A DNA stretch of 14,598 nt from Planctomycetota bacterium (lineage in GTDB: Bacteria; Planctomycetota; Planctomycetia; Pirellulales; Thermoguttaceae): assembly GCA_021784975.1 (NCBI GenBank), contig JAJYGU010000309.1, forward strand, positions 1 through 14,598. Reading direction: 5' to 3'. The position numbers were made by a program, and so were the translations under genes. The notes beneath the pieces are model-generated. The model was given only the letters and a program-made list of their open reading frames with translations. It made no database searches and was not told the DNA's origin. Positions 13,967-14,598 of the stretch are shown piece after piece (position 1 is the stretch's first letter; every line of letters starts with the position of its first letter).

Positions 13967-14395
13967 ATGATTTCCCTGGAAGCCGTTTCCGCCCTGAACC
14001 AACTGCTGCAGGTCGTTTGCCGGTCGCTGCCGATGTATCTGGCCGACGCCCGGCCCTGGGTGCGGCCGGGGCATCAACCGTTGCAGGCGGCATTGGAGCG
14101 GCTGGTGGCCGATCGCCGCCGCTACGCGCAGCGGGTGGCCGAGGCGGTTACCGCGCTGGGCGGCCGTCCCGATCCCGGGCGGTTCTCGTCCCGGTTTGCC
14201 GCCAAGAACGACCTGTCGCTGGAATTCCTGCTGCCGGAAGTGATCGAGTCGCAAGAAGAGGACCTTGTGCAGATCGATGGTTGTCTGCCGGCCCTCGACG
14301 GCGAGCCGGCCTTGCACGCGCTGGCCGAGGAAATCCGCGGCAACGTCCGCGGCCATCTGGACCTCCTCCGTGAGGCAGCCCGGGCAAGTCCATGA
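13967..14395 (+). CDS. Small all-helical protein, unknown function
   Basis: A 142-residue soluble protein that I cannot assign to a named family. It looks alpha-helical throughout, with no signal peptide or membrane segment. A central part (PGRFSSRFAAKNDLSLEFLLPEVIESQEEDLVQI) lies between two long helices, and acidic residues recur in the late helices (EVIESQEEDL, LAEEIRGNVRGHLDLL). The arrangement is like ferritin-like or four-helix-bundle proteins, with Glu and His in places that could bind metal, but no proof is in the sequence. Start ATG 13967 is taken; an in-frame GTG lies at 13958. Its stop overlaps the start of the next gene (ATGA), so both are translated together. The open frame running back into nuoN is a shadow. 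Confidence 0.7.
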   Translation: MISLEAVSALNQLLQVVCRSLPMYLADARPWVRPGHQPLQAALERLVADRRRYAQRVAEAVTALGGRPDPGRFSSRFAAKNDLSLEFLLPEVIESQEEDLVQIDGCLPALDGEPALHALAEEIRGNVRGHLDLLREAARASP

Positions 14396-14598
14396 GCTTG
14401 CCCGGACCGTTCTTCGACACCCACGCCCACCTCGACCTGCTCGAGTTGGCCGCCGGCCGGGCGGAAGTGGTCGCCCGGGCGGCTGCCGCCGGAGTGGCCC
14501 CGATCTTGTGCGTGGGCATCGATGCCGCCACCAGCCAAGCGGCGCTAGAAACCGCCCGACAATTCAGCCTCTTCGCGGCGGTGGGCATCCATCCCAAC
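14392..14598 (+). CDS. TatD-family metal-dependent hydrolase, 3'-truncated
   Basis: Only the first 69 codons are in the window. FFDTHAHLD (residues 7-15) is the HxH metal-binding start of TatD-type TIM-barrel nucleases, and the strand ILCVGIDAATS followed by FAAVGIHPN (about 38-69) is the typical next part. TatD proteins are Mg/Mn-dependent DNA exonucleases or related phosphoesterases. The start ATG overlaps the preceding stop (ATGA), so it belongs to the same transcript as the helical protein. The catalytic C-terminal part lies beyond the right edge, so intactness is unknown. Confidence 0.9.
   Translation, partial: MSLPGPFFDTHAHLDLLELAAGRAEVVARAAAAGVAPILCVGIDAATSQAALETARQFSLFAAVGIHPN

Noticed and set aside
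1..14598. CRISPR array, insertion sequence, integrase or defence genes
   Set aside because: I looked for regularly spaced repeats, transposase motifs and terminal repeats with target duplications and found none beyond the palindromic units listed.

Overview
The window is GC-rich bacterial DNA that looks planctomycetal (Pirellulales-like). Three things suggest this: the style of the complex I subunits (long NuoA, NuoL and NuoM with extra loops), weak or absent Shine-Dalgarno sequences inside a tightly packed operon, and a palindromic intergenic element built on gtggcacgg, which I recall as common in planctomycete genomes. The taxonomic call is inference; no rRNA or marker gene is present.

Layout. 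Positions 1-789 hold the 3' part of a plus-strand amidohydrolase. A minus-strand tRNA-Glu(UUC) (787-859) overlaps its stop codon and has its own sigma70-like promoter (872-901). Next come two palindromic repeat units (966-1054 and about 1060-1098), then minus-strand csrA (1202-1423) with a promoter at 1521-1548 and several GGA motifs in its leader. About 670 bases (1549-2215) contain no convincing gene, only one weak ORF at 1721 with a good Shine-Dalgarno sequence.

From 2271 to the right edge everything is on the plus strand. A candidate promoter (2216-2245) precedes a NuoI-type 2x[4Fe-4S] subunit, then a DUF2203 protein, then nuoA-C-D-H-J-K-L-M-N. Most junctions are overlapping or abutting: ATGA for A/C, 0 nt for D/H, 13 nt overlap for H/J, GTGA for M/N. 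After nuoN come a small all-helical protein of unknown function and the first 69 codons of a TatD-family metal-dependent hydrolase (ATGA overlap).

How they fit together: the operon encodes the whole membrane arm of NADH:quinone oxidoreductase (A, H, J, K, L, M, N) plus the connecting subunits C, D and I. NuoB, which carries cluster N2, and the NADH-dehydrogenase module NuoE/F/G are not in the window. The enzyme must obtain them from another locus, or, for E/F/G, use another electron donor. The membrane subunits keep the key Glu/Lys proton-channel residues, so this looks like a working proton-pumping enzyme rather than a decayed copy. I found no CRISPR array, insertion sequence or obvious defence system.
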